Assembly (NCBI RefSeq): GCF_021603585.1
Contig: NZ_BQHI01000006.1
Coordinates: forward strand, 293,870-357,869
Source: Pseudomonas sputi
Lineage (GTDB): Bacteria > Pseudomonadota > Gammaproteobacteria > Pseudomonadales > Pseudomonadaceae
Reading direction: 5' to 3'
DNA: 64,000 bases
Shown here: positions 35,597-44,462 of the stretch, in pieces
Layout of the letters: every line of letters starts with the position of its first letter
Numbering within the stretch: position 1 is the first letter of the stretch
Position numbers and translations under genes: made by a program
Notes under the pieces: model-generated
The model's input: the letters and a program-made list of their open reading frames with translations, nothing else
Database searches by the model: none
Told to the model about the DNA's origin: nothing

Positions 35597-37516
35597 TCAC
35601 TTCATCGACTGGGCGATGATCTCCATCAGATTCAGCTGATTGAACGGTTTCGACAATCGCGGCAACCCTGCGGCAAAGCCTTCGAGGCGTTCGGCATAGC
35701 CGGTGGCGAGGATGATCGGCAGATCCGGCTTGAGCAGACGCACGGCGTGAGCCAGTTGCGCACCACTCATTTTCGGCATGGCCATGTCGGTGATCATCAG
35801 GTCGATGACCTCGCCCTGACCAAACATCTCCAACGCCTGGGCGCCGGAGTTTGCACTGACGACCCGATGGCCAAGGTCTTCCAGCAGCAGGACCGTGCTG
35901 GTGCGCACCAGACTGTCGTCATCCACCACCAGCACGCTGAGGCGCGGCACGGTATCGGAGGACACCATTGGGCCAACCGGGTTGGGGGCAACGCCGTCGA
36001 TGGCGACGGGCAACCACAGTTCCGCGGTGGTGCCCTGCCCCTGGGTACTGTTCAGAATGAATCGACCGCCCAGTTGTTCGATGAACCCGTGCACCATCGA
36101 CAACCCAAGGCCAGTGCCCTTGCCCAGACCTTTGGTCGTGAAAAACGGATCCCTCGCCGACGCCAGAGTGGCAGCGTCCATGCCTTCCCCGGTATCGGTC
36201 ACCCGCAGGCAGACATAGCGCCCGGGCGCCAGGCTTGAATCGTGCTGTTCGAGCACGACTTCGGGTTCGGCACTGAGGGTGACGCTGCCGCCCCCGGGCA
36301 TGGCGTCACGGGCGTTGGTGGCGAGGTTAAGCACCGCCAGCTCAAGCTGATTGCTGTCGGCCAGCACCGCTTGCAGGTCTTCGGGAAACTGCGTTTCGAT
36401 GCGGATGGCCGGCCCCAGCGAGCTGCGCAACAACCCGGTGATGCCCTGCACCAGTTTCGGGATTTCTATCGGTTCGGTCTTGAGCTCCTGACGCCGGGCG
36501 AAGGCCAGCATGCGCTGGGTCAGTGATACGCCGCGCAAGGCGCCCTGGGTGGCGTTCTCCAGCAGACGGCTGACCTTCGGGTCGTCGCCTACGCGTTTGC
36601 GCACGATTTCCAGGTTACCGAGGATCACCGTCAGCAGATTGTTGAAGTCGTGGGCGATGCCACCGCTGAGTTGGCCGATGGCCTGCATTTTCTGCGCCTG
36701 GAACAGCGCTTCACGGGTTTTTTCCAGTGCCTGTTGTGCCTCGGTGGCCTCGGTGACGTCGCGGGTAATCTTGGCAAACCCGAGCAAAGTGCCGGTCTCG
36801 CCACGGATCGCATCGACCACTACATGCGCCAGAAATCGCGTGCCGTCCTTGCGCAGACGCCAGCTCTTGCTCTCGAAGCGGCCCTCACGCACTGCGGTCT
36901 CCAGGGCCCGCTGAGGCTCACCGGCTTCACGGTCTTCGGGGGTGTAGAACATCGAGAAGTGCTGGCCGATGACCTCATCCGGCCTGTACCCCTTGATTCG
37001 CTGCGCGCCGGGGTTCCAGTTGGTCACCCGGCCTTCGGGGCTGAGCATGTAGATCGCATAGTCGGTGACGCCCTGCACCAGCAGGCGAAACTGCTGTTCG
37101 CTCTGTTTGAGGGTTTCTTCGGCCATCTTGCGGTCGGTCAGGTCGCGGGTGATCTTGGCGAACCCGAGCAGTTGCCCGCTCGGGCTGAAAATCGGATCGA
37201 TCACCACGTGGCACCAGAAATGCGTGCCGTCCTTGCGTACCCGCCAGCCCTCACCCTCGAACCGGCCTTCGCGGATCGCCGTTTCGAGTGCCCGTTGCGG
37301 CAAGCCGTTTGCACGGTCCTCATCGGTGTAGAACCGGGAAAAGTGCTCGCCGAGGATTTCGGCTTCTTCGTATCCCTTGAAGCGTTTGGCACCGGAGTTC
37401 CAGCTGGTGATGATGCCATCGGGGTCAATCATGTAGATCGCGTAATCGACCACCGCATCGATCAGCAAACGAAAGCGCATGTCTTCGATTGCAGCGGACT
37501 TCTTGTTCTCGCTCAT
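35597..37516 (-). CDS. double-PAS hybrid sensor kinase with receiver domain
   Basis: 639 residues from MSENKKSAAIEDM; a TTG nine codons upstream is less likely. Two PAS/PAC domains (about residues 15-140 and 145-265) are close copies: DYAIYM, NWNPGAQRIKGY, PQRALETAVREGRFE and LLGFAKITRDVT occur in both. A HisKA domain follows with His in GGIAHDFNNLL, as in NtrB-like soluble hybrid kinases. Then come the ATPase (GKGTGLGLSMV) and a C-terminal receiver (LVVDDD, phospho-Asp in MITDMAMPKMSG, SKPF). No membrane segment is present, so it senses cytoplasmic signals. No output regulator is adjacent. Confidence 0.92.
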   Translation of the reverse strand: MSENKKSAAIEDMRFRLLIDAVVDYAIYMIDPDGIITSWNSGAKRFKGYEEAEILGEHFSRFYTDEDRANGLPQRALETAIREGRFEGEGWRVRKDGTHFWCHVVIDPIFSPSGQLLGFAKITRDLTDRKMAEETLKQSEQQFRLLVQGVTDYAIYMLSPEGRVTNWNPGAQRIKGYRPDEVIGQHFSMFYTPEDREAGEPQRALETAVREGRFESKSWRLRKDGTRFLAHVVVDAIRGETGTLLGFAKITRDVTEATEAQQALEKTREALFQAQKMQAIGQLSGGIAHDFNNLLTVILGNLEIVRKRVGDDPKVSRLLENATQGALRGVSLTQRMLAFARRQELKTEPIEIPKLVQGITGLLRSSLGPAIRIETQFPEDLQAVLADSNQLELAVLNLATNARDAMPGGGSVTLSAEPEVVLEQHDSSLAPGRYVCLRVTDTGEGMDAATLASARDPFFTTKGLGKGTGLGLSMVHGFIEQLGGRFILNSTQGQGTTAELWLPVAIDGVAPNPVGPMVSSDTVPRLSVLVVDDDSLVRTSTVLLLEDLGHRVVSANSGAQALEMFGQGEVIDLMITDMAMPKMSGAQLAHAVRLLKPDLPIILATGYAERLEGFAAGLPRLSKPFNQLNLMEIIAQSMK

Positions 37517-37526
37517 CAGGCTTGGC

Positions 37527-39845
37527 TCAAAGCAAATTCTCAATGACAGGAGTATGCGTCAAACCGGAGCAATGGACAGCGGCTTCTGTGTGGTCGAGTT
37601 GCCACCAGCGCGGCAGCAACTGCCGGATACGACTTTCGGCAAAGCGATCATCGATCAGCATCACCACGCCGCGATCCTGCTGGGTACGGATCACCCGACC
37701 GGCGGCCTGCACCACTTTCTGCACGCCGGGGAACAGGTAGGTGTAGTCGTAGCCGGCCCCGAAGATCGCGGCCATGCGCCGCTTCATCTGTTCATTGACC
37801 GGGTTGAGCTGGGCCAGCCCGAGGGTGGCGATGAACGCGCCGATCAGCCGCGCGCCGGGCAGATCGATGCCTTCGCCGAACGCGCCGCCGAGCACCGCGA
37901 AGCCGACGCCCTGGCTGTCGGCGGTGAATTGATCGAGAAAATCCTGCCGCGCCCCTTCGGCCATGCCTCGGGATTGTTGCCACCGAGTGATGTGCGGGTG
38001 TCGCTCGGCCAGCAACTGCGCGACCTGTTGCAGGTAATCGAAGCTGCTGAAGAACGCCAGATAGTTGCCCGGACGTTCGCTGAACTGGCGGGCGATCAGC
38101 TCGACAATCGGTTCCAGCGATGCCTGACGGTGCGCGAAACGCGTGGAAATCCGGCTGACGATCTGCACCTGCAATTGCTCGGCGCTGAACGGCGACTCGA
38201 CATCGATCCAGACTGTGTCGGCCGGGGTGCCGAGCAAGTCGGCGTAATAGTGGCGCGGGCTGAGGGTGGCGGAAAACAGCACGCTGCTGCGCGCCGAACT
38301 CAGGCGCGGGCCGATGAACGCCGCTGGCACCACGTTGCGCAGGCACAGTTGCGATAGCGGGCGCTTGCGTTGGAGGTCACGTTTGCTGATGTCGAACAGG
38401 TAATGCGCGTCGAACAGTTCCGCGACCCGGCCGAATTGCAGCATCTCGAAATAGAAGTTCTGCAGTGCGCTGTCGAGCCCTTGCGGGTGATCGTTGAGGT
38501 AGTCGCCGATGCTCGCCGTGCAGGATGAGAGCGCCTGCAGCAGTTTTTCCGGTGCCTTGTCGTAGGCCTGATACGGCGCCGACTGGTCGTTGTGCAGCGC
38601 GTTCCATTCTCGGTTGACCCGCTGCAACGACTTCTTCAGGGCCTCGGGCGCGGTTTTGCGCACGTTGGCCAATGTCGCCTGATCGAGGGTGGCGCTGTAC
38701 ATCTGCCGCCCGCGTTCGACCAGGTTGTGCGACTCGTCCACCAGCACCGCAACGTTCCATTGATTGAACTGGGCCAGACCGAACAGCAGCGCGCTGAAAT
38801 CGAAGTAATAGTTGTAGTCCGCCACCACCACATCGGCCCAGCGGGCCATTTCCTGGCTCAGGTAATACGGACATAGCCCGTGCTGCGCCGCGACGCTTCG
38901 CAGCGCGGCCTGATCCAGCAGGCGCAATTGGCTGGCAGCCTTACGGGCAGCGGGCAAACGGTCGTAAAAGCCCTCGGCCAAAGGGCAGGACTCGCCGTGA
39001 CAGGCCTTGTCCGGGTGTTCGCAGGCCTTGTCCCGGGCGACCATTTCCAGCACCCGCAGGGGTAAGGTTTCGCTGTGATCGAACAGCACTTGCGCCGCAT
39101 CCAGCGCCAGTTTGCGTCCGGGTGTCTTGGCGGTGAGGAAGTACACCTTGTCCAATTGCTGCGGCGCCAGGGCCTTGAGCATCGGAAACAGAGTACCGAG
39201 GGTCTTGCCGATGCCGGTGGGAGCCTGGGCCATCAGGCAGCGGCCGGTGCTGACAGCCTTGAACACCGATTCGGCGAGGTGACGCTGGCCGGGGCGAAAC
39301 GCGGCATGGGGAAAACTCAGCTGCTGCGCCGCGCGGTTGCGCGCTTCGCGATGGGCCATTTCCTGTTCGGCCCACGCGAGGAACAGACCGCACTGCTGTT
39401 CGAAGAACTGCCGCAACGTATCGGCGCTGAACACCTCGACCAGGCAGGTTTCCTTTTCCGTGACGATGTCGAAATACACCAGCGCCAGGTTGATCTGCTC
39501 AAGCTGCAATCGACAGCACATCAACCAGCCGTAGATTTTCGCCTGGGCCCAATGCAGGGAACGGTGATTGGCCGGTTGCTTGCTCAGGTCGCCGCGGTAG
39601 GTTTTGACTTCTTCCAGGCAGTTCTGCGTCGGGTCGTAGCCGTCCGCCCTGCCCTTGACCCTCAACGGCCCGAATGTGCCCTCCAGCGCCACTTCGCTCT
39701 GGTAGGCGTCGTTGCGCCGGGACGCCACCGTGCGATGCCCGGCGATGCCCTCCAGCGCGGTCGGCGACGGCGTGAAGCGCAAGTCGAGGTCACCGGTTTT
39801 TGCGGTGAATTCGCACAGCGCCCGCACCGCGATGCTGTAGCTCAA
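37527..39845 (-). CDS. XPD/DinG-like helicase with N-terminal nuclease domain
   Basis: 772 residues from TTG; this start overlaps the TGA of the upstream nuclease gene (TTGA) and gives LSYSIAVRALCEFTAK. The first about 150 residues look like a PD-(D/E)XK nuclease (GRADGYDP...LEEVKTYRG...QAKIYGWL). The SF2 helicase follows: Walker A QAPTGIGKTL, four cysteines of an Fe-S domain (CEHPDKACHGESC...CPYYLS), DEAH-like VLVDESHNLVERG, and the C-terminal motifs GAFGEGIDLPG and AAGRVIRTQQDRG. The expected role is 5'-3' DNA unwinding in repair. It is coupled to the FAN1-like gene, which suggests a joint complex or pathway. Confidence 0.9.
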   Translation of the reverse strand: MSYSIAVRALCEFTAKTGDLDLRFTPSPTALEGIAGHRTVASRRNDAYQSEVALEGTFGPLRVKGRADGYDPTQNCLEEVKTYRGDLSKQPANHRSLHWAQAKIYGWLMCCRLQLEQINLALVYFDIVTEKETCLVEVFSADTLRQFFEQQCGLFLAWAEQEMAHREARNRAAQQLSFPHAAFRPGQRHLAESVFKAVSTGRCLMAQAPTGIGKTLGTLFPMLKALAPQQLDKVYFLTAKTPGRKLALDAAQVLFDHSETLPLRVLEMVARDKACEHPDKACHGESCPLAEGFYDRLPAARKAASQLRLLDQAALRSVAAQHGLCPYYLSQEMARWADVVVADYNYYFDFSALLFGLAQFNQWNVAVLVDESHNLVERGRQMYSATLDQATLANVRKTAPEALKKSLQRVNREWNALHNDQSAPYQAYDKAPEKLLQALSSCTASIGDYLNDHPQGLDSALQNFYFEMLQFGRVAELFDAHYLFDISKRDLQRKRPLSQLCLRNVVPAAFIGPRLSSARSSVLFSATLSPRHYYADLLGTPADTVWIDVESPFSAEQLQVQIVSRISTRFAHRQASLEPIVELIARQFSERPGNYLAFFSSFDYLQQVAQLLAERHPHITRWQQSRGMAEGARQDFLDQFTADSQGVGFAVLGGAFGEGIDLPGARLIGAFIATLGLAQLNPVNEQMKRRMAAIFGAGYDYTYLFPGVQKVVQAAGRVIRTQQDRGVVMLIDDRFAESRIRQLLPRWWQLDHTEAAVHCSGLTHTPVIENLL

Positions 39846-41494
39846 GCGCCTTGCTCCGCCCATTGCACGTAACACACGGCGACCGGCATCCGATGCGTGT
39901 TGCAGAACTCCAGCCAGCGCAGCTGATTGTCCTGCAGGCGATCGCCCGGGCCTTTGACTTCGATCATCCGGTAGGTCTTGTGCTGCGGCCAGAACTGGAT
40001 CAGGTCCGGCATGCCGGCGCGATTGGCCTTGATGTCCAGCAGCAGACGGCTGAACCAGTGTTTGAGGTGTTCGGCCGGCAGACAGGCCAAGGCCTGCTCC
40101 AGCAGTTCTTCATTGAGCGCACCCCAGAACACGAACGGCGATTGCACCCCCCACTTCGTCGCGAACCGCACGCGGATGGTGTCGGCATAACGGCCGTCGT
40201 CGAGTTCGGCCAGACAAGCCTGGAACAGCTCGGCGCGTCGGAGCTGGAAGTCTTCATTGAGCAAATCCACCGGGCCACGCTGGAACGGGTGAAAGAACGC
40301 GCCCGGCAATGGCGCGAAGATCGCCGGCCAGCACAGCAGGCCGAACAGTGAATTGATCAGGCTGTTTTCCACGTAATGCACCGGACCCGTTGCTTCGTGC
40401 AGGTGCGCCTGAACGTGATACTCCACCGACAACGCCGGATCGAGACGCGGCAGGTGCAGATCCAGCCGTTCCACCATGCCCGGCGCCGTGCGCTTGATCG
40501 GTGGCCCGCCGAGCTTGCGCCGCAAACGCGGCACCAGCCGTTGCAGGCCCTGTTGTTCGGTGGCGGTTTCCGGCGCCTGCTCGGCGATGACCGCCAGTTC
40601 CAGTGCCAGTGCGTATTCGGCGCTGCGTTCCAGCACACGGATCATCCGCAATCGCGCGCCAGGGTAGGCGCAATCGCGATAGATCTTCAACGCCAGGGCA
40701 AATTCGCCGAGGCGCTCGCAGTATTGGCCGATCTGGAACAACAGTTTGCCGCGCCGGCGTTGCAGCCAAGGGTTGTCGAAATGCAGCGCCGCGACCTGTT
40801 CGACGATCGGCTCCAGTGGTTCGCCCGCTTCGAAATACAGCTGGCAGTTGTGCAGAAACAGGCACGCATCGACGTCGGCACGGCTGCGCAAGCCACGGGA
40901 ATCGGCGCTGAATTCGACTTTTTCGTAGGTAAAGATGCCAAGGTCGGCGAGCACGAACTCTGACCAGTCCTGATAGAGGTTGCCAAAGAACATCAGACGA
41001 AAGCGATCGCACAGGTCCATCAGCGTCAGGCTGAACAGCCGATCCGCCAGCGTTGGACACCACTGCTGAAAACTGCGGGGCTCGGGAAATTGTTCCTGCA
41101 ACAGCGCTAGCCAGTCGGTTTTCTTGCCTCGGGGCTGGTGGATGGCCGGGCCGAAGACCTGCAGAAGCTCCGCCTTCAGCAAAATCTCGAACAGCTCCGC
41201 CATCGACAACGGTGCCTGTTCATCGAGCCAGCCATGCTCCAGCAGCGGTTGCGCCGCTTCGGCGATGTCGCCGATTTCCGTGTAATTCAGCTTGCCGGCC
41301 CGGAAATGCACGCCCTTGCGCATCACCATACGCACCAGCAAACCCTGGGACGGACGCGGCAGTGCCTTGAAGTCGCGAATGAAGGCATGTTCCGTTTCGC
41401 TCATGACATCGGCATAACGAAGCTCAAGCCAATCAAGCACCTGGCGGAAGTTGTTGAGGTAATAGAACGGGTCGTCGAGGGGATTGGCAGTCAC
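39842..41494 (-). CDS. FAN1-like VRR-NUC structure-specific nuclease
   Basis: 550 residues from a GTG start. The C-terminal about 90 residues form a VRR-NUC domain with the catalytic set PDLIQFWP...MIEVKGPGDRLQDNQLRWLEF (Asp, Glu-Val-Lys, Gln). The N-terminal part has the helical SAP-like/DNA-binding and TPR-like regions of bacterial FAN1 proteins. FAN1 cuts 5' flaps and unhooks DNA interstrand crosslinks; a Pseudomonas aeruginosa orthologue is known. The gene overlaps the nuclease-helicase by four bases, forming a two-gene repair operon divergent from a lipoprotein gene. Confidence 0.92.
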   Translation of the reverse strand: MTANPLDDPFYYLNNFRQVLDWLELRYADVMSETEHAFIRDFKALPRPSQGLLVRMVMRKGVHFRAGKLNYTEIGDIAEAAQPLLEHGWLDEQAPLSMAELFEILLKAELLQVFGPAIHQPRGKKTDWLALLQEQFPEPRSFQQWCPTLADRLFSLTLMDLCDRFRLMFFGNLYQDWSEFVLADLGIFTYEKVEFSADSRGLRSRADVDACLFLHNCQLYFEAGEPLEPIVEQVAALHFDNPWLQRRRGKLLFQIGQYCERLGEFALALKIYRDCAYPGARLRMIRVLERSAEYALALELAVIAEQAPETATEQQGLQRLVPRLRRKLGGPPIKRTAPGMVERLDLHLPRLDPALSVEYHVQAHLHEATGPVHYVENSLINSLFGLLCWPAIFAPLPGAFFHPFQRGPVDLLNEDFQLRRAELFQACLAELDDGRYADTIRVRFATKWGVQSPFVFWGALNEELLEQALACLPAEHLKHWFSRLLLDIKANRAGMPDLIQFWPQHKTYRMIEVKGPGDRLQDNQLRWLEFCNTHRMPVAVCYVQWAEQGA

Positions 41495-41616
41495 GGTAGA
41501 TTCGGGGCCATGGCAAGCGAGTACTGGTTATGCGTACAGATACCAGCCTGCCCCGGCGGGCGCAAACGGAAAAGGATCAGTGGCACCGTGAACGCAGTTT
41601 TTTTCACGTGTCCATC

Positions 41617-41643
41617 GAACTTTTTCGGGTGTCATGGCACCAA
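41617..41643 (+). promoter_or_regulatory. possible AlgU (sigma-22) type promoter
   Basis: GAACTT (41617-41622) matches the -35 consensus of AlgU/RpoE promoters; a 16-base spacer leads to ACCAA (41639-41643), a poor but possible -10. The element lies about 50 bases before a small lipoprotein gene of the kind often under envelope-stress control. Confidence 0.35.
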
Positions 41644-41691
41644 CCGCGTTAGAGGACCGACAATGGTCGAAATGAATGAGGAAGCCGTCCT

Positions 41692-41916
41692 ATGAAAATC
41701 AAAACCCTGGGTATCCCGCTGGCAGTCGCTGCGCTGTTGACGCTGGCCGGTTGCTCGACGCCAACGGTGGTCACCCTGCAGAACGGCACCCAGTACCTGA
41801 CCGAAGACATGCCCGATACCAAAACCGAGGATGGCTTCTACGAGTTCAAGGATATTTCCGGCGCCAAGGTGCGTGTACGTGCCGACGAAGTGGCAACCGT
41901 GCGCAAAGAAGACTGA
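41692..41916 (+). CDS. small YgdI/YgdR-family lipoprotein
   Basis: 74 residues. The signal peptide ends with the lipobox LAGC (Cys21), so the mature protein is a lipid-anchored peptide of about 54 residues. The mature part VVTLQNGTQYLTEDMPDTKTEDGFYEFKD followed by the positively charged KVRVRADEVATV is the SH3-like YgdI/YgdR fold. Function is unknown; relatives are abundant and often osmotically induced. A strong terminator follows. The upstream GAACTT suggests envelope-stress regulation. Confidence 0.87.
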   Translation: MKIKTLGIPLAVAALLTLAGCSTPTVVTLQNGTQYLTEDMPDTKTEDGFYEFKDISGAKVRVRADEVATVRKED

Positions 41917-41930
41917 CGGATAAAACATCA

Positions 41931-41967
41931 AAAAAGGCTGCGACCCTGTGGGATCGCAGCCTTTTTT
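41931..41967 (+). terminator. bidirectional rho-independent terminator
   Basis: Arms AAAAAGGCTGCGA (41931-41943) and TCGCAGCCTTTTT (41954-41966) are perfect; T-runs exist on both strands. It lies between the lipoprotein gene and the convergent small exported protein gene and can serve both. Confidence 0.9.
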
Positions 41968-41974
41968 GCATTCA

Positions 41975-42349
41975 TCAGCGGGGTAACGCCATGCCCGGGA
42001 GGGAGCCGTCGCAACTGAAGGGACGCTCGCCGCGGCGAACCAGTTCTTCCTGCAAGCGCTGGCAGCGCTGACGCTCCTGTTGCGCCATGCGGTCGATACT
42101 CAGGTTGCCGGTCATCTCCGGCTCATGGTCTTCGCCGATGCGGAGGGTCACGAACGGTTGTTCAGGCTGGATATGAAAACGGCTTTTTTCTTCGACGGGC
42201 TTGGCGTCTTCGCTTTTGGCCGGTTCCGGCAGTTGATCGGGTGTCACGCCATAGCGACTCAGAATCGAGCTGTGAGGCAGATCGGCCCAGGCATTGGCCG
42301 ACAGCAGCACAAGCCCCGCAACACCGATATACCCCTTGAAACCTTTCAC
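41975..42349 (-). CDS. small exported hypothetical protein, 124 aa
   Basis: Starts at GTG with GGAG seven bases upstream; an upstream ATG in the frame (42418) has no ribosome site. The N-terminus VKGFKGYIGVAGLVLLSANAWA-DLP is a signal peptide. The mature protein is hydrophilic, with a Pro/Glu-rich linker (PEPAKSEDAKPVEEKS) and a charged helix (MAQQERQRCQRLQEELVRRGE); two cysteines near the end could form a disulfide. No domain is recognised. It lies just downstream of the lipase cluster in the same direction but is separated from it by a strong hairpin. Confidence 0.7.
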   Translation of the reverse strand: MKGFKGYIGVAGLVLLSANAWADLPHSSILSRYGVTPDQLPEPAKSEDAKPVEEKSRFHIQPEQPFVTLRIGEDHEPEMTGNLSIDRMAQQERQRCQRLQEELVRRGERPFSCDGSLPGMALPR

Positions 42350-42474
42350 GTGTGAATCTCCTGTACTCGTTGGCAGCCCTTGAATGACGAACGTTGCCGT
42401 CATGGCTTTAGGCCGCATTTCCTGTTGGTGCAGGGATTGGAGTCAGGGAATGGCTGGTGAGTCACTTTCGCGGT

Positions 42475-42498
42475 GGGGAGGGAGCACGCTCCCTCCCC
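42475..42498 (-). terminator. hairpin closing the lipase genes
   Basis: GGGGAGGGAGC (42475-42485) and GCTCCCTCCCC (42488-42498) are perfect eleven-base arms, starting 10 bases after the pueA stop. The stem is very GC-rich but no T-run follows, so it may act as an mRNA 3' stabiliser as well as a terminator. Confidence 0.65.
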
Positions 42499-42508
42499 AT
42501 CCTTGCGG

Positions 42509-44362
42509 TCAGGCGATCACAATCCCGTCGGCACTCAGGCTGTTCAACGCAACCCCGACCAGCGTCACCGAATCAGCGCCGAATTTCAGCACCGTGTCCT
42601 GCCCTACCGTCGAGGCATGGGCGCGGAAGTCCTCGCCCGGCAACACCCCCTGCACGCCGAGAAACACCAGTTTGTCGTTGGCGGTGTAACCCACCACGCG
42701 ATCCTGGCCGAACCCGCCGCTGAACAGGAAGGTATCCGCCCCACCGCCCGACTCCAGCAGATCATTGCCGGCGCCACCGACGAACACGTCGTTGCCCGCC
42801 CCGCCAATCAGATGGTCGTTGCCGTCCAGTCCGAACAGCCAGTCACCGCTGGCCTTGGCCTTGAGGGTGTCGGCGGCGCCGGTGCCCTTTACGCTCGATT
42901 CGTACTGGGTGACGTTGTTGCCGACCTTCAGGCCGTCCGCCGTGACGCTGTGGGTCACGTCATCCTTGAACAGGCCCCAGAGAAAGCCCGGCTCCTTGGT
43001 GACGATGCTGCCGATGTCGCGGGTGATGCTGATCCCGCCGTTGGCATCGCGGATGTACAGGTTGCCGGCGCCGTCGTTGGCGAAATCGAAGGTATTGACC
43101 GACTTCTGCAACTCCAGGGTGTTGTTGCCCGAACCGCCGAGCACAATGTTGTAGCCCCCGCCATCGCGGAACGTATCGTTGCCGGCGCGGCCCTCCAGAT
43201 AATCGTTGCCGCTGCCGCCCTGGATCAAATCATTGCCGTCGCTGCCGATGATGAAGGTGCTGCCCTTGTGGGTTTCGGCGTTGCGGTTCAGGTCCTGCAC
43301 CCAGGTGTTGGCCCGCGCCGGATCCGACAGGTTGGCGACGATGATCGTCGAGTCCTTGCTGGTCAGGTCGTAGAATTTCGACTCGATCACCCGGTTCATG
43401 CCGTCGCCATAGGCGGTCGGCAAGTGCGAGATCCAGGTCGGAATGTTGACGATCGAGAACGGCAGCACGTTCCACGCCGCCGAGGCGTAGTGGTCGTTGA
43501 AGCTGACGATGTTGTCGGTCGCTGATTCCTTGGGCGCGTCGTGCACGCCGAGCGAGGCACCGGTGAAGGTCGAGCCGTCGAGGGCGCGGAACACCGGGTC
43601 GTTTTCGTAGCCGACGTTGAGCACCTTGTCGGTGCTGCTCTGGGTCGGCGAGGCGTAGGCAATGTAGTTGGAATCCTGGAAAAACCCGCCCCATTTGCTG
43701 GTGCTCAAGTCCGCCATGCTGTTGACCGCCAGCCCGCCGAGGCTGTGGCCGCTGATCAGCACGTCCTTGCCGGTCAGGCCGTTGGCCTTGGCGAACGCCA
43801 CCACATCGTTCATCAGGTTGCCGAAGGCTTCACCGACGTAGTTCTTCGCGTAATCATTGGGCCCGAACGCGGCGAGCAAGTCGTTGATCACGTCGCCGAT
43901 GGAGTCGCCAATCAGGATTTCCCGCGGGCCGCTGGTGCCACGAAAGGCGATGCCGATCTCCGTGAGATGGCCCTGAGCGTCGTATTTGCCGAGGATTTCC
44001 ACCTGGGCGCTGGTGTAGCCGGCCTTTTCGCCGAAGAAGGTGCCGCGGGCGTCGGTCTTGCCCTCGTACCCCAGTTGCGAGGCCGTGATCGGGGTCCATC
44101 CGGCTTTTTTCACCGCGTCGAGCGCGGCTTTTTCCGAATCGGGGTTCCACGGGATGCCGGGGATCACCCCCTGGGAATCCGTGCCGCCGATCAGCGCGGT
44201 CACCAGCGTGGCCGGCAAGCCAAGGCCGAAGCCGTTGTGCTGATAACCGACGGCAAAGCCGTTATCGAGGTTGTGGTAGGAATACAGCGTAATGGCCATG
44301 GCGTCGCTGAACAGCGCCTTGGAATCCGCCGTACCGAAATTCTTGTAGTCATACACACCCAT
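42509..44362 (-). CDS. pueA: RTX lipase/polyurethanase PueA, 617 aa
   Basis: 617 residues, the same length as the family I.3 lipases PueA and PML of Pseudomonas. The catalytic Ser207 is in VLISGHSLGG. Calcium-binding RTX repeats occur in two blocks (GNDLIQGGSGNDYLEGRAGND near 375 and GLDGNDHLIGGAGNDVFVGG near 510). The C-terminus lacks an N-terminal signal and ends in a hydrophobic SLSADGIVIA-type secretion signal. It should be exported by AprDEF and hydrolyse triglycerides and polyester polyurethane. It is the last gene of the cluster, 100 bases after pueB, and more RTX-rich than its paralogue. Confidence 0.93.
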   Translation of the reverse strand: MGVYDYKNFGTADSKALFSDAMAITLYSYHNLDNGFAVGYQHNGFGLGLPATLVTALIGGTDSQGVIPGIPWNPDSEKAALDAVKKAGWTPITASQLGYEGKTDARGTFFGEKAGYTSAQVEILGKYDAQGHLTEIGIAFRGTSGPREILIGDSIGDVINDLLAAFGPNDYAKNYVGEAFGNLMNDVVAFAKANGLTGKDVLISGHSLGGLAVNSMADLSTSKWGGFFQDSNYIAYASPTQSSTDKVLNVGYENDPVFRALDGSTFTGASLGVHDAPKESATDNIVSFNDHYASAAWNVLPFSIVNIPTWISHLPTAYGDGMNRVIESKFYDLTSKDSTIIVANLSDPARANTWVQDLNRNAETHKGSTFIIGSDGNDLIQGGSGNDYLEGRAGNDTFRDGGGYNIVLGGSGNNTLELQKSVNTFDFANDGAGNLYIRDANGGISITRDIGSIVTKEPGFLWGLFKDDVTHSVTADGLKVGNNVTQYESSVKGTGAADTLKAKASGDWLFGLDGNDHLIGGAGNDVFVGGAGNDLLESGGGADTFLFSGGFGQDRVVGYTANDKLVFLGVQGVLPGEDFRAHASTVGQDTVLKFGADSVTLVGVALNSLSADGIVIA

Positions 44363-44462
44363 TGCTGTTGCCTCTCTCTTTGTTGGAATTGTTCAGAGAT
44401 AGCTCACAACCAGAACGCCCCTCCCGAGGCGCCCCGGAGCATTTCAGTACAACTTTCGTTTG

